From Bacteroidales bacterium (GTDB lineage Bacteria > Bacteroidota > Bacteroidia > Bacteroidales > Bacteroidaceae): 64,000 nucleotides of DNA. The stretch covers positions 1 to 64,000 of the forward strand of contig SUXO01000001.1 in assembly GCA_015060885.1 (NCBI GenBank). The letters are read 5' to 3'. The position numbers and the translations under genes were made by a program. Shown piece after piece: positions 38,208-48,947 of this stretch (position 1 is its first letter; each line of letters begins with the position of its first letter). Below the pieces are notes generated by a model that saw nothing but the letters and a program-made list of their open reading frames with translations, had not been told where the DNA came from and did not search any database.

Positions 38208-39403
38208 AACTATCTGTAATAATTGTAAGCTACAACGTGAAGCACTACCTTGAACAGTGCCTGCGTTCATTGTTCAAGGCTGCCGGCGACAAAATTCCGA
38301 TGGAGGTCTTTGTTGTGGACAACGCCAGCCAGGACAACTCGGCAACACACGTGGAACACACCTTCCCACAAGCAGCATACCCCCATTTGCACGTAATAAA
38401 AAATGCCCGCAATGTGGGATTCGGCAAGGCCAACAACCAGGCTGTAAGAAAGGCTGCGGGAGAATATATACTGTTCCTGAACCCCGACACCATACTCACC
38501 GAGAATACCCTCGACGATGTGATAAAGCACGCCGACGAAAACCCCGAAGCCGGAGGTGTAGGCACAATGATGCTTTACAGCAACGGCCTTTTTGCAAAAG
38601 AGTCGCGCCGCGGCCTTCCCAGCCCCTGGACCGCATTCTGCAAGATGAGCGGCTTGCGCAGCCTCTTCCCAAAAAGCAGACTCTTTGGAAAGTATTATAT
38701 GGAGTACCTGAACAGGAACAAGCCTGCCGAAATAGAGATAATATCGGGAGCCTTCTTCCTGGCACGCCGCACCGCACTCGACAAGGCCGGCCTCTTCGAC
38801 GAGGATTTCTTTATGTACGGCGAGGATATAGACCTTTCATACCGCCTTCTGAAACAAGGGTTCAAGAACCACTACGTGCCATCGCCCATAATACACTACA
38901 AAGGAGAAAGCACGCACAAGAGCACATTCCGCTACGTACACATATTCTACACCGCAATGCTCATATTCTTTAAAAAGCACTACGGAAAATATGGTATGCT
39001 GCTCACGCTGCCCATAAAGCTGTCGATACTCACAAGAGCAGCCATTGCCGTTGTGGCACAATATATGAACCGCGCACACGAATTCATATTCCCACCCAAG
39101 GAGATGCAGGACTACAAGTACATATACATTGGGCGCAACAGCGACAAGATAAAGGCTATTGCCGAAAAATGGTGTCTCGACATCACATACATCGACAGTG
39201 ATGAGAACACAAGGACACCACGCCCTGCACTAACCGACAAAAAGGTCGATTATATAATATACGACACCACAAATTTCAGTTACAGCTACATTGTGCACCG
39301 TTTCAAGGCATCGGACCACAGGACAAAAATAGGCACCTTCTACCCCGACAGCAACCTTGTAATAACAGAAACAGAAACCTTCACACTGCCCCAAGATGAA
39401 TAA
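38204..39403 (+). CDS. family 2 glycosyltransferase
   Basis: MKLSVIIVSYNVKHYLEQCLRSLFKA ... FLNPDTIL ... SGAFFLARRTALDKAGLFDEDFFMYGEDIDLSYRL. Confidence 0.92.
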   Translation: MKLSVIIVSYNVKHYLEQCLRSLFKAAGDKIPMEVFVVDNASQDNSATHVEHTFPQAAYPHLHVIKNARNVGFGKANNQAVRKAAGEYILFLNPDTILTENTLDDVIKHADENPEAGGVGTMMLYSNGLFAKESRRGLPSPWTAFCKMSGLRSLFPKSRLFGKYYMEYLNRNKPAEIEIISGAFFLARRTALDKAGLFDEDFFMYGEDIDLSYRLLKQGFKNHYVPSPIIHYKGESTHKSTFRYVHIFYTAMLIFFKKHYGKYGMLLTLPIKLSILTRAAIAVVAQYMNRAHEFIFPPKEMQDYKYIYIGRNSDKIKAIAEKWCLDITYIDSDENTRTPRPALTDKKVDYIIYDTTNFSYSYIVHRFKASDHRTKIGTFYPDSNLVITETETFTLPQDE

Positions 39404-39914
39404 CAGAGCGAAAGTAACATTGCGCGCGCCCGAACCCGAGGACCTGGAACTGCTCTACACCATAGAGAACGATACCGAGATATGGGACACAAGCTCGGCA
39501 ACGGTGAACTATTCAAGATATGCAATTAAACAGTACCTCGCCGGGCAACCGCAGGAGATAATGATTGCCGGCGAAGTGCGGCTCATAATAACCGACAGCG
39601 AAACCGAAGAGGCAGTGGGGCTCATTGACCTCACCAACTACTCGGCCACCGACCGCAGTGCCGAAATAGGCATAGCCCTGCTCAAAAGCGAGAGAGGCAA
39701 GGGATATGGCCAGGCTGCAATAAAGGAGATTGAACGATATGCCGCGAGGTTCTACAACCTGCGTATGCTGTATGCCCGTACATCGGCCGACAACACATCG
39801 GCAGCCAAGAACCTGTTCCTCGCCTGTAAATATATACCCGTTGCCACCCTGCCCGAGTGGCATTTCAACCAGGGCCGATACGAAGATTTGACCGTTTTCA
39901 AAAAAAATCTGTAA
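39396..39914 (+). CDS. GNAT-family N-acetyltransferase
   Basis: LRAPEPEDLELLYTIENDTEIW ... AEIGIALLKSERGKGYGQAAI. Confidence 0.88.
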   Translation: MNNRAKVTLRAPEPEDLELLYTIENDTEIWDTSSATVNYSRYAIKQYLAGQPQEIMIAGEVRLIITDSETEEAVGLIDLTNYSATDRSAEIGIALLKSERGKGYGQAAIKEIERYAARFYNLRMLYARTSADNTSAAKNLFLACKYIPVATLPEWHFNQGRYEDLTVFKKNL

Positions 39915-39999
39915 AAAAAATCTCCATTTTATTTGCAGATTAAAAAAATATGCATACCTTTGCACACGCTTTGAGACACAAAGCAGACATAAAACAATT

Positions 40000-40073
40000 G
40001 GTGCGTTAGTTCAGTTGGTTAGAATACATGCCTGTCACGCATGGGGTCACGGGTTCGAGTCCCGTACGCACCG
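40000..40073 (+). tRNA. tRNA-Asp (anticodon GTC)
   Basis: GGTGCGTTAGTTCAGTTGGTTAGAATACATGCCTGTCACGCATGGGGTCACGGGTTCGAGTCCCGTACGCACCG cloverleaf. Confidence 0.95.
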
Positions 40074-40146
40074 CAAAAAATCGGACTTATAAAAAAGTTC
40101 GATTTTTTTGTTTGTCAATAGCACCTTGAACACAACTATCATCTAT

Positions 40147-41175
40147 ATGAAAAACGAACATAGCGAAATCCACTTTTTAAGACTGGTGGCAACAATGGCA
40201 GTTGTGATGCTGCACACAAGCAGTGGTATTTATGGCAATTGGGGCAATTATACAAGCGATGCAAATTTCGACAAAAGCATTTTTGCCCTTTACATTCACC
40301 TTACCGAATGGTGTGTTCCTGTGTTTCTGCTCATTAGCGGAGCTCTGCTTTTATCGCCCGAAAGAGATACCGGCTACAAAACCATCTTCAAAAAATACAT
40401 AAGAAGAATTGCTTGGGCTCTTTTGATATTTGCACTGCCAATGACTTTGTCGGAATCTTTCTTGGAGAACAGGGGAGAGAGCATCCTTTACATCCTTTAT
40501 GACGGAGTTACAGACTGGCTGTGCGGACACTCCTGGGCCCATTTATGGTATCTTTATATGCTCATAGGCATATATCTCATAACACCGATAATAAAACCAT
40601 TCGTAGTGGCGGCAAACGACAGGGATTTGGAAATTGCACTATTCACACTGTTTCTCCTTTCGATGCTTTTACCAACCATATCAGACTATGTGACACCCAT
40701 TGAAGGATACCTGCTTCTGCCACCACCATACATATTCATATATATGCTTGGGTACTATTTACATTCACGTACCGAACATCACAAGATTCTCAGGAACAAA
40801 GGTTTATGGACAGCAGTCTTTGCCGCTTCAACTGCTGCAATAATGGTTGTGGTACTCACAAAAGGCTCACTCGACGGATGGATGGAACTTGCCTGGTTCC
40901 CCTTGGCAATTGCCATATTTATGCTTGCCAAACTGATGCACATCGACTGGGACATTGCAAGAAAAGCAGCACCCTACTGCTTCGGTGTATATCTGCTACA
41001 CCCGGTATTTGTAAATTTGAGCTATAAGATATTGGATATAACACCTCTCAATTCTTTGGGAAAAACGCCCTGCACCATTGCCTTGCTACTGTTTTTCGTT
41101 GTTTTCACCGCACTTGCATTCGGTGCTGCATACGCTGTTTCAAAAATTCCTTTTATAAAAAAGAATGTGATTTAA
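40147..41175 (+). CDS. acyltransferase family 3 membrane protein
   Basis: HFLRLVATMAVVMLHTSSG ... WAHLWYLYMLIGIYLITPI. Confidence 0.85.
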   Translation: MKNEHSEIHFLRLVATMAVVMLHTSSGIYGNWGNYTSDANFDKSIFALYIHLTEWCVPVFLLISGALLLSPERDTGYKTIFKKYIRRIAWALLIFALPMTLSESFLENRGESILYILYDGVTDWLCGHSWAHLWYLYMLIGIYLITPIIKPFVVAANDRDLEIALFTLFLLSMLLPTISDYVTPIEGYLLLPPPYIFIYMLGYYLHSRTEHHKILRNKGLWTAVFAASTAAIMVVVLTKGSLDGWMELAWFPLAIAIFMLAKLMHIDWDIARKAAPYCFGVYLLHPVFVNLSYKILDITPLNSLGKTPCTIALLLFFVVFTALAFGAAYAVSKIPFIKKNVI

Positions 41176-42454
41176 CATTTACAGCCGACTGCTGTTTGTT
41201 GCGGTTTTTTGTTTCGGGCTTCCCCAACAGGCCATCGAGCAACGGGAAGAGTTCCTCGCACACCACATTGGGAGTTATTGCATCGAAAAGGGCGTTGTAA
41301 TCGCCCGTAAGCGGCGAATTATAGTCACACCCTATCCCGTATGCCGGAACGCTTGTACGCGGCAACCACACGGTTTTGTCGGCAACAGGGGAGAATATTG
41401 CATACGATGGCACACCTACCGCCTGCGCAATGTGCCGCGCACCGCCTTCGTTACCGAAATAGAATGAGCAGCAGGCACAAAGAGCCATAAGAGAACGCAA
41501 GGAGCGTGCCTCCACGCCAATCTTCACCGCCGAAGGGCTCCCAAGCCGCTTGAAAAGCTCCACGGCATCCTGTTCTTCGCGCCCCGGCGCGTAATTGAAA
41601 ATAAGCTGCACATTGCGATAACGGGCAAGCAACCGCTCCAACACCTCACGCATATACTCCATATTCCACCGTTTGTGCAACAGTTTTGTTGTCACGCCAA
41701 CCATTATCACAGGGCGCGAAAGGTCTATGCCACGGCTTTGCATATAGTCGCGCATTGTAAGTAACTCGCCATCACTTATATAAAGATTGAAACCGTCTGC
41801 ACGCTTTATGGGTGCAAGGGCCGAAAGGGCTGTTGCAAAGGCGTGGTTCTTTTGGAGCATATCACCGCCTACCAATGGTACGTTTTGCGTGAAAAGCAAA
41901 CGGGAATACCATTTGCCGCGCCCCACCCGCAACGGGCGACGGGTGGAAAAGAGCGATAAAAAGGAGAAAAGAAGAGTTCGTACCGTAGCACGCTGGTCGA
42001 TGATTACGTCGTACTTGCCCTGCCTCACCACACTCCACACCTTGCGCATATATTCGAACGTGTTGTTGTTTTCGTAAGTAGAAAAGGTCACCACTTTGTC
42101 AATGTCGGGGTGGCCTGCAAACAGCGGGGCAAGCCCCTCATTAAGCACAATATGTACCTCGGCACCGGGAAAAGAGCGTTTCAGGGTACTGCAAAGGGCG
42201 GCAGAGAGCACCGCGTCGCCCAGCTGACGAAAGCGAATGACAAGTATTTTCTTAATCATTTTATCCATATTATAATGCGTTACTTGCGAACCACAATATT
42301 TGCACACCGGCACAGGGTGTGAATATACCTCTACACACATTTCACACAACACGCCGCAATGCGGGCAGCGGTAAACTTCACGAGGGAAGAGAACACTGCG
42401 CAGCCACCCGTTCAAAGGGGTTCCGCATTTAGGGCAAACAGAGGGCTTTTTCAT
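41153..42454 (-). CDS. glycosyltransferase family 9 (heptosyltransferase-like) with N-terminal zinc-ribbon-like segment
   Basis: KKILVIRFRQLGDAVLSAALCSTLKRSFP; FYFGNEGGARHIAQAVGVPSYAIFSP; N-terminal CPKCG/CPHCG/CEMC/CKYCG. Confidence 0.88.
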   Translation of the reverse strand: MKKPSVCPKCGTPLNGWLRSVLFPREVYRCPHCGVLCEMCVEVYSHPVPVCKYCGSQVTHYNMDKMIKKILVIRFRQLGDAVLSAALCSTLKRSFPGAEVHIVLNEGLAPLFAGHPDIDKVVTFSTYENNNTFEYMRKVWSVVRQGKYDVIIDQRATVRTLLFSFLSLFSTRRPLRVGRGKWYSRLLFTQNVPLVGGDMLQKNHAFATALSALAPIKRADGFNLYISDGELLTMRDYMQSRGIDLSRPVIMVGVTTKLLHKRWNMEYMREVLERLLARYRNVQLIFNYAPGREEQDAVELFKRLGSPSAVKIGVEARSLRSLMALCACCSFYFGNEGGARHIAQAVGVPSYAIFSPVADKTVWLPRTSVPAYGIGCDYNSPLTGDYNALFDAITPNVVCEELFPLLDGLLGKPETKNRNKQQSAVNVKSHSFL

Positions 42455-42588
42455 CCAATAAAAACACCCTGCCGCGCCCTATTGTTCTCATTCCGTTGCA
42501 AATATCAAGTCCAATTATGAAATAAAGTTGAAATAGAGAGAAAGGCCGGGAGTATATATAAATAAAATAAAGAGGGTGACCCAAAAGT

Positions 42589-43030
42589 AAAAGTTATCGT
42601 ACAGAAAGTTGAAACTTGTGCTTCTATATCATACAGGACAAGTGCTTTTATCCCGCCTTTCTTCTTGCGGAATTTAGCCCAAGGAAATGTAGCCAAACAT
42701 AAAGGAATCGTAGTGGAACCGAAAGCGTACTTTCGTCCTGGGATGTCCAAAGTATTAGTCGACCGTTTTTCACTTGCTTCTTTCATCATATAAAAAGCGA
42801 AGTCTTCGAAAATTCTATAATCCTGTTTTGATTGACTGATGCAAGTGTTGTTTTGGCTATTCCCAAATGATAGCGTTTCCCTTAATGGGCATCCAAAGCA
42901 ACTATCAAGTCACGCAGGCTTTCACGGTTACTGAGTTGTCCAAACATCATAGCAAGCAGTTGGTTCCAACATGTAAAATGCTTAGGTTGCCGTCGTATTT
43001 GCGAACGTAGTTGTTAAACTGAATTCTGTT
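42589..43030 (-). pseudogene. IS4-family transposase remnant
   Basis: Minus-strand pieces HFTCWNQLLAMMFGQLSNRESLRDLIVALDAH(stop) and STNTLDIPGRKYAFGSTTIPLCLATFPWAKFRKKKGGIKALVLYDIEAQVSTF, interrupted and truncated; boundaries approximate. Confidence 0.75.
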
Positions 43031-43195
43031 CAAAAACATGGAAAGTTGAGAAAAAACGTATCGGTCTTAATTCATATGCATTTGAAATTGCACAATTCTT
43101 ACCAATTAACAAAATTTAACAATGGGGGGTAATTACTCAATCTTTTGGACTACATTTGCACAGAAAATTTCATTTTATTAACTCAAACTTAAATT

Positions 43196-44887
43196 ATGGA
43201 CATGAAAAAGTTTTTTATCTTCAATTGGTTGCCACTGCTTTTTGCGGCTGCCATACCATTCTCATTCACTGCTTGCAGCAGCAGCGATGATGAAACAGCA
43301 GCGGTAACGATTCCCGTACCCAACCCCATTGAAAAGGAGTATTTCGGAATTAATGGAGCCAACTTTGTAAAAGGCGAAATGCCAGAAAGTACAGATGCTG
43401 AAATTGCACAAGGAGCAACATTGGAAGAGAATGTTATAACCATTGCATCAAGCACCCGGTATAGCAAGTTCTACGTAAGCGTCAATGGAATAGATGGCTA
43501 CTATGAAATACCAGCTACCGAAACAACCACAACACGCAGCGGCATTTATACTTATAAAATTATATTAGAGATAAAAAAAGCCATTAAGGAAATAGAGATA
43601 GCCCTCAAAGGTGAAACAACAAGCGGTATAATAAAAGATTTCGAAAACATATATATTGAAGAAATAGCACCAAGCAAACCTGTAACCGAAACAGACAAAG
43701 GCAAGTTGGAACAAGTAGGAATTGCACTCGCCAACGAACTAAAAGCCAATGAATTCGAAAACCTGACCAATATTGTATCCCAAATTGTGGAAAAATACAC
43801 CTCGGAAAGCTACAATAACACAGCCCTCGAAATATGGGCCGACGATTGCCTTGCCAGAATATCAAAAATATTCGTGGATACAGAGGAGCAAGAACTGATA
43901 ATAGGAAATCAGCACAATTACATAACAACCGATTTTTACAGAACCATTTATAAAGCTTCGAACTTTGTTGGTGATTTTACAGCAAATGATAACGGATGGA
44001 AATACACAGAGGCCAACTATCTGCAATTCTCGGTGAAAGACAATACCGGTGCAAATTGCATATTCAAAATAGAGACATCGGGCAACGAGAAGAAAGTTTA
44101 TTTAGATACCAGCTCCAAAGAGGAATCTTGGCTTAACTATGATTACACCCAATACCCATACATATACAAATATTACAGAACCATTGAAAATAATGAGATT
44201 TACGCAATGGTCCCCGAAGTTATAAACTTCACTTTTACTCGCAACGGGATAACAATGGCAAGCCTTAATATTAATACCGACCTGTCATCAATGGCAGAGG
44301 AAATTCCGAATTTGAATTCAGACAGATTCAATGCCAATATTATAGGCACCATCGGTTCATACACATTCACGATAAACAAATTAGAATATCTTCCCAACGC
44401 ACAGTCAAAAATAAGTTTCGCCTTGTCTAAAAATTTCAAACCGTTAATCTCTGTTGGAATACAAGCCAACACAAAAATCGTAGACAATGACGTTCAAGAG
44501 GTAAAAAACGCTGAAATTAATCTTGACATAATGAACCAAGTACAAATAAAAGGCACTTGCAGCAATGTACTTTATCTTATCCGCTTCTTGGAGAAGGCAC
44601 AAGAAAATGAATATGACAAAGAGGAGTTCGGCAACTATCTTAACCAAGCCAACGATTTGCTGAACCTTGATATGTACTACGGAATTATAAAGGCAGCCGC
44701 CATAAAACTTGCAAGGTTTGAGAACGATGGCTGTTACTACTATACACCTATAATTATTTTTAGCGACGGTAGTTCATACTCATTTGAAGAGTTCTTCACC
44801 GAAAGTAATTTCAAAAACCTTTTAGGCACGGTAGAAACGATTCTGAAAGAGTATGAAGAAATGTATCAAAATACCATAAACGATTAA
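43196..44887 (+). CDS. hypothetical lipoprotein
   Basis: Signal/lipobox IPFSFTACSSSDDE; long intact ORF. Confidence 0.75.
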   Translation: MDMKKFFIFNWLPLLFAAAIPFSFTACSSSDDETAAVTIPVPNPIEKEYFGINGANFVKGEMPESTDAEIAQGATLEENVITIASSTRYSKFYVSVNGIDGYYEIPATETTTTRSGIYTYKIILEIKKAIKEIEIALKGETTSGIIKDFENIYIEEIAPSKPVTETDKGKLEQVGIALANELKANEFENLTNIVSQIVEKYTSESYNNTALEIWADDCLARISKIFVDTEEQELIIGNQHNYITTDFYRTIYKASNFVGDFTANDNGWKYTEANYLQFSVKDNTGANCIFKIETSGNEKKVYLDTSSKEESWLNYDYTQYPYIYKYYRTIENNEIYAMVPEVINFTFTRNGITMASLNINTDLSSMAEEIPNLNSDRFNANIIGTIGSYTFTINKLEYLPNAQSKISFALSKNFKPLISVGIQANTKIVDNDVQEVKNAEINLDIMNQVQIKGTCSNVLYLIRFLEKAQENEYDKEEFGNYLNQANDLLNLDMYYGIIKAAAIKLARFENDGCYYYTPIIIFSDGSSYSFEEFFTESNFKNLLGTVETILKEYEEMYQNTIND

Positions 44888-44954
44888 TAACACTTTCATA
44901 AAAACAAGAGTGGCAATAAGGTTGCAATCTTTATTGCCACCCTTTTTATTAAAG

Positions 44955-46988
44955 ATGCATAAATATTCCATAGTTTTTATACTGCTAACAATTTTTACGG
45001 CACAAATTGCAAGTGCCCAAAATGATAGCATTGCCAAAATGCTCGAAACCATCGTCATAACAGGTAATACATATACATCACCACTTAAAAACAGCAACCC
45101 CGAAAACATAAAACTCGATATGCGATTTATGCATCAATTGCCCAAAATTTTAGGTAATGCAGACCCCATACGCCATTCACAATTACTTCCCGGCATTCAA
45201 ACAAATTCGGAATACGAAAACGGGGTTCACATCTACGGTTGCGAGAATTCACACAACATAATATCAATAAACAAAATTCCCATTTACAACGCAACACACC
45301 TGCTTGGAATATTCTCGGTTTTCACCCCCTCACATTTTTCGAATATCTCCTTTACTCTAAACAACACTGCCGAAAACAATTTCAACAGACTGGGTGGAAT
45401 AATGAATATGGAACTTTTCGAAGAAATCCCCGAAAAATTTAAAGGAGAATACACTATCGGCGTGATGTCGTCGCAAGGAACATTCAAAATCCCAATTAAC
45501 AGAAAAAAAGCACTATATCTATCTCTGCGGGCATCATACCTTAATCTATTATATAGTTCTTTGCTCACTATCGACAACAGCAAACTAAAATATTCTTTTG
45601 CAGATATAAATGCTACTTATCTGCAAAAAATAAACAACAGAAACTCCTTTATACTGAATTTATACACAGGTGCCGACAATGCCAGCCTCAAAGAGGATGA
45701 AAAAGAGAACAAAGAAAGTGAAACAAAAAACAACCTCGACCTATTATGGGGAAATCTCCTATTGTCGGCACATTGGAACTACAAGAGTTGTACAAAAGAA
45801 ATCGAACAAAGCCTTTATTTCACCGGTTACAAAAGTAAATTCAACGTATCGGTGAACGATGTAATGAAAATAACATCGGGAGTATACGATTTCGGTTATA
45901 AAGCCAAAATGAGAATAAAAAACATCAATTTTGGATTGTCCCTTGTGCAGCATTACATAAAGCCACAAAAGCCAAACTCGAAAACATTGATGTTAAAGCA
46001 AACTGAACAGAAGGACGAAAAAACACTTGAAGCAGGCACTTATATCAGCTACTCACAAAATATTACCGACAACCTGTTGATAAAGCTTGTAATGAAAGGG
46101 AATCTTTATCGACATCACACTGCAAATGAAACATACTGCTCGGCAGACCCATCCATCATACTTTCTTATACAAAACAAAAAGTGGGTAAGTTTGCACTTA
46201 CATACAGCACCCAACATCAATATATGCACAATTCCGGTTTTACATCACTTGGTCTGCCAATAGAGTTTTGGTTTTCGTCTGACAGCTACAAAAAACCCCA
46301 ATATGCACATTCGCTGATTTTCAATTACGGCAAAGAAATCTTTGGTGGAAAATACAACATAAGTGTAAGTGCTTATTACAAAAGACTCTATCATCAGCTC
46401 GAATATAAAGGCTCACCACTTGACCTTTTTAACTCGGTTTTTTCATTAAACAATGTATTAATTTCTGGAAACGGATATAATTACGGCGGCAATATAACCA
46501 TAAACAAATGCAGCGGTAAAATAACCGGATGGATTTCATACTCATACGGGAGAGCAAGACGCCGATTCGACATATACGGAAAAGAAAAATTCCCTGCAAC
46601 ACACGAAAGACCTCACGAAATAAATGCTGTTATAGCATATAGAATAAACAAAAAAATAGATTTCGGAGGCACATTTGTGTATGCATCGGGGACACCATTC
46701 ACCGCGCCTAATCGCTTCTATATGCTGAACGGGAACATAATTTCGGAATATGGTAAGCACAACGCCAATAGGTTATCGCCCTACATACGCCTCGACCTGT
46801 CTATGAACTATGATATTATAAACAATAACGACAAAAAAGCCGGTGTAAATATTTCCATATATAATGCCCTGATGCGGGAAAACGAAATCTACTACCGTTT
46901 GGATATTTCCCAAAAGAGATTTGCATATCGCAGTTTTTCATTCTTCGCTAAAATATTACCATCAATAAGTTTTTATTATAGTTTCTAA
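44955..46988 (+). CDS. TonB-dependent receptor-like outer membrane protein
   Basis: Plug-like IVITGNTYTSPLKNSNPENIKLDMRFMHQLPKILGNADPIRHSQLLPGIQTN; C-terminal aromatic beta-barrel end SFYYSF; start moved to MHKYSIVF. Confidence 0.82.
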   Translation: MHKYSIVFILLTIFTAQIASAQNDSIAKMLETIVITGNTYTSPLKNSNPENIKLDMRFMHQLPKILGNADPIRHSQLLPGIQTNSEYENGVHIYGCENSHNIISINKIPIYNATHLLGIFSVFTPSHFSNISFTLNNTAENNFNRLGGIMNMELFEEIPEKFKGEYTIGVMSSQGTFKIPINRKKALYLSLRASYLNLLYSSLLTIDNSKLKYSFADINATYLQKINNRNSFILNLYTGADNASLKEDEKENKESETKNNLDLLWGNLLLSAHWNYKSCTKEIEQSLYFTGYKSKFNVSVNDVMKITSGVYDFGYKAKMRIKNINFGLSLVQHYIKPQKPNSKTLMLKQTEQKDEKTLEAGTYISYSQNITDNLLIKLVMKGNLYRHHTANETYCSADPSIILSYTKQKVGKFALTYSTQHQYMHNSGFTSLGLPIEFWFSSDSYKKPQYAHSLIFNYGKEIFGGKYNISVSAYYKRLYHQLEYKGSPLDLFNSVFSLNNVLISGNGYNYGGNITINKCSGKITGWISYSYGRARRRFDIYGKEKFPATHERPHEINAVIAYRINKKIDFGGTFVYASGTPFTAPNRFYMLNGNIISEYGKHNANRLSPYIRLDLSMNYDIINNNDKKAGVNISIYNALMRENEIYYRLDISQKRFAYRSFSFFAKILPSISFYYSF

Positions 46989-46991
46989 AAT

Positions 46992-47861
46992 ATGCGACAC
47001 CTTATATTATTTACATTCACCGCGTTACTGCTATTGACATCCTGCGATAAGAAAATATACACTAACGAAACCCCACAAGAAATTGTTGTCGAGGGGTGGA
47101 TTGATGCCGGCGGCTATCCAATAGTAATGTTAAGCAAAAGCATACCTATAAGCAGCGAGTGGCAAAGTTTCGAAAATCTTGATGAATATGTAATAAAGTG
47201 GGGTAAGGTTACCGTGTCCGATGGAGAAAAAGAGGTTGTGCTTACAGGCAAATACGATTCCGACTATTATCCGCCCTATATCTACACGACCACGGAAATA
47301 CAAGGAGTTGCAGGAAAAAAATACAAACTGATGGTTAGTTATAACGAATTCTATGCAGAGGCCGAAACAACAATCCCGGAAATTGTTGAGCTCGAAGCTA
47401 TATATGGCACATACAGCGACAATAAATATATATTAAAAGCCAAAATAGACGACAATCCCAACGAACACAATTATTATAAATTCTTTGCGAGAGTGATCGA
47501 CAGGGACAATATGTATCTTTCGTCAAACATAGCCGTTATAAACGATGCCGACTATAATTTCCCTGCCGAAATTCCGATAGAAATCGGGAGTTCAATGTTA
47601 TACGACAAACATTTAAGAGATTTTGTCCTAACCAAAGAACACAGCGTGAGAATTAAATTCGCAGCAATAGATTCAGTTGCTTATACATTCTGGAACGATT
47701 ATAAAAACGTTGTAGAGATAAGCCGCAACTCAATGTTCAGATATAACAACAACATTCACTCCAACATTAAAGGAGGGCTTGGATATTGGTTTGGATATGG
47801 TGCAACAGAATACTTGTGCCTATCGAACAAGCACAACGAACCTATAAAGATTTCAAGGTAA
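46992..47861 (+). CDS. DUF4249-like lipoprotein
   Basis: LLLLTSCDKKIYTNETPQEIVVEGWIDAGGYPIVMLSKSIPI. Confidence 0.78.
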   Translation: MRHLILFTFTALLLLTSCDKKIYTNETPQEIVVEGWIDAGGYPIVMLSKSIPISSEWQSFENLDEYVIKWGKVTVSDGEKEVVLTGKYDSDYYPPYIYTTTEIQGVAGKKYKLMVSYNEFYAEAETTIPEIVELEAIYGTYSDNKYILKAKIDDNPNEHNYYKFFARVIDRDNMYLSSNIAVINDADYNFPAEIPIEIGSSMLYDKHLRDFVLTKEHSVRIKFAAIDSVAYTFWNDYKNVVEISRNSMFRYNNNIHSNIKGGLGYWFGYGATEYLCLSNKHNEPIKISR

Positions 47862-47982
47862 GCAATCATATAAGACACAGCACCTGTCCGATATTCCACG
47901 ATGACCACCAACGACGATGTCAAATTTCACCTGCTACGTATCTCCATAATACAGAATCGACACATCAATATAATATAAACAA

Positions 47983-48145
47983 AGTGGGTGACCCAAAAGT
48001 GAAATGGGTCACCCACGTTTGTAGGGAGGTTGGATAAAAAGAGCTATTTTTAGGCTTGCGAAGCCCGAAAAAACGCAGTTTACTAAGCGTAAATGAGTAT
48101 TTTTCGGTCAAGCGTAACAACAAAAGAGCCTTTTTAGTCAGCCTC
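47983..48145 (+). repeat. 163-bp dispersed repeat copy 2
   Basis: Identical by eye to 30203-30365. Confidence 0.92.
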
Positions 48146-48171
48146 TTTGAAATATACACTCTAAAAGAGTA

Positions 48172-48927
48172 TCAGTCTTTCAGCTTCGCTTTAATGAACT
48201 CGCGGTTCAAGCGGGCGATGTTGCTTATTGAGATACACTTGGGACACTCGGCCTCGCAGGCGCGTGTGTTGGTACAGTTACCGAAACCGAGTTCGTCCAT
48301 CTTGGCAATCATCGATTTTGCACGCTTTGCAGCCTCGGCCTTACCCTGGGGAAGGAGAGCGAACTGGCTCACTTTTGCCGAAACGAAAAGCATTGCCGAA
48401 CCGTTCTTACAAGCTGCCACGCAAGCACCGCAACCGATGCAGGCTGCTGCATCCATAGCCTCCTCGGCAACATCCTTGCCAATGGGAATTGCGTTGGCAT
48501 CGGGCATACCGCCGGTGTTGATTGATACATAACCGCCTGCCTGCTGAATCTTATCGAAGGCTGTACGGTCGACCATAAGGTCGCGTATCACGGGGAAGGC
48601 TGCCGAACGCCAGGGCTCTACTGTGATTGTGTCACCGTCTTTGAAACGACGCATATAGAGCTGACAGGTGGTAGCACCTGTTGCAGGGCCGTGGGGATGA
48701 CCGTTCACGTAGAGTGAACACATACCGCAGATACCCTCGCGACAGTCGTGGTCGAATACAATGGGCTCCTCGCCTTTATTTACCAAAGTCTCGTTAAGTA
48801 TGTCGAGCATCTCCAAGAATGAGGTATCACCGGGGATATCCTGCATCTGATATGTTGCAAAAGCGCCCTTCTCTTTGGGACCTCTCTGACGCCATACTTT
48901 CAATGTAAAACTGATATTTTTATCCAT
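48172..48927 (-). CDS. sdhB: succinate dehydrogenase/fumarate reductase iron-sulfur subunit
   Basis: [45 protein letters not shown]. Confidence 0.95.
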   Translation of the reverse strand: MDKNISFTLKVWRQRGPKEKGAFATYQMQDIPGDTSFLEMLDILNETLVNKGEEPIVFDHDCREGICGMCSLYVNGHPHGPATGATTCQLYMRRFKDGDTITVEPWRSAAFPVIRDLMVDRTAFDKIQQAGGYVSINTGGMPDANAIPIGKDVAEEAMDAAACIGCGACVAACKNGSAMLFVSAKVSQFALLPQGKAEAAKRAKSMIAKMDELGFGNCTNTRACEAECPKCISISNIARLNREFIKAKLKD

Positions 48928-48947
48928 TGTTTTTTAAATTTTCGGGG

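Noticed and set aside
42505-42789. 94-aa ORF as a novel gene
   Set aside because: It is a fragment of a degraded IS4-family transposase.
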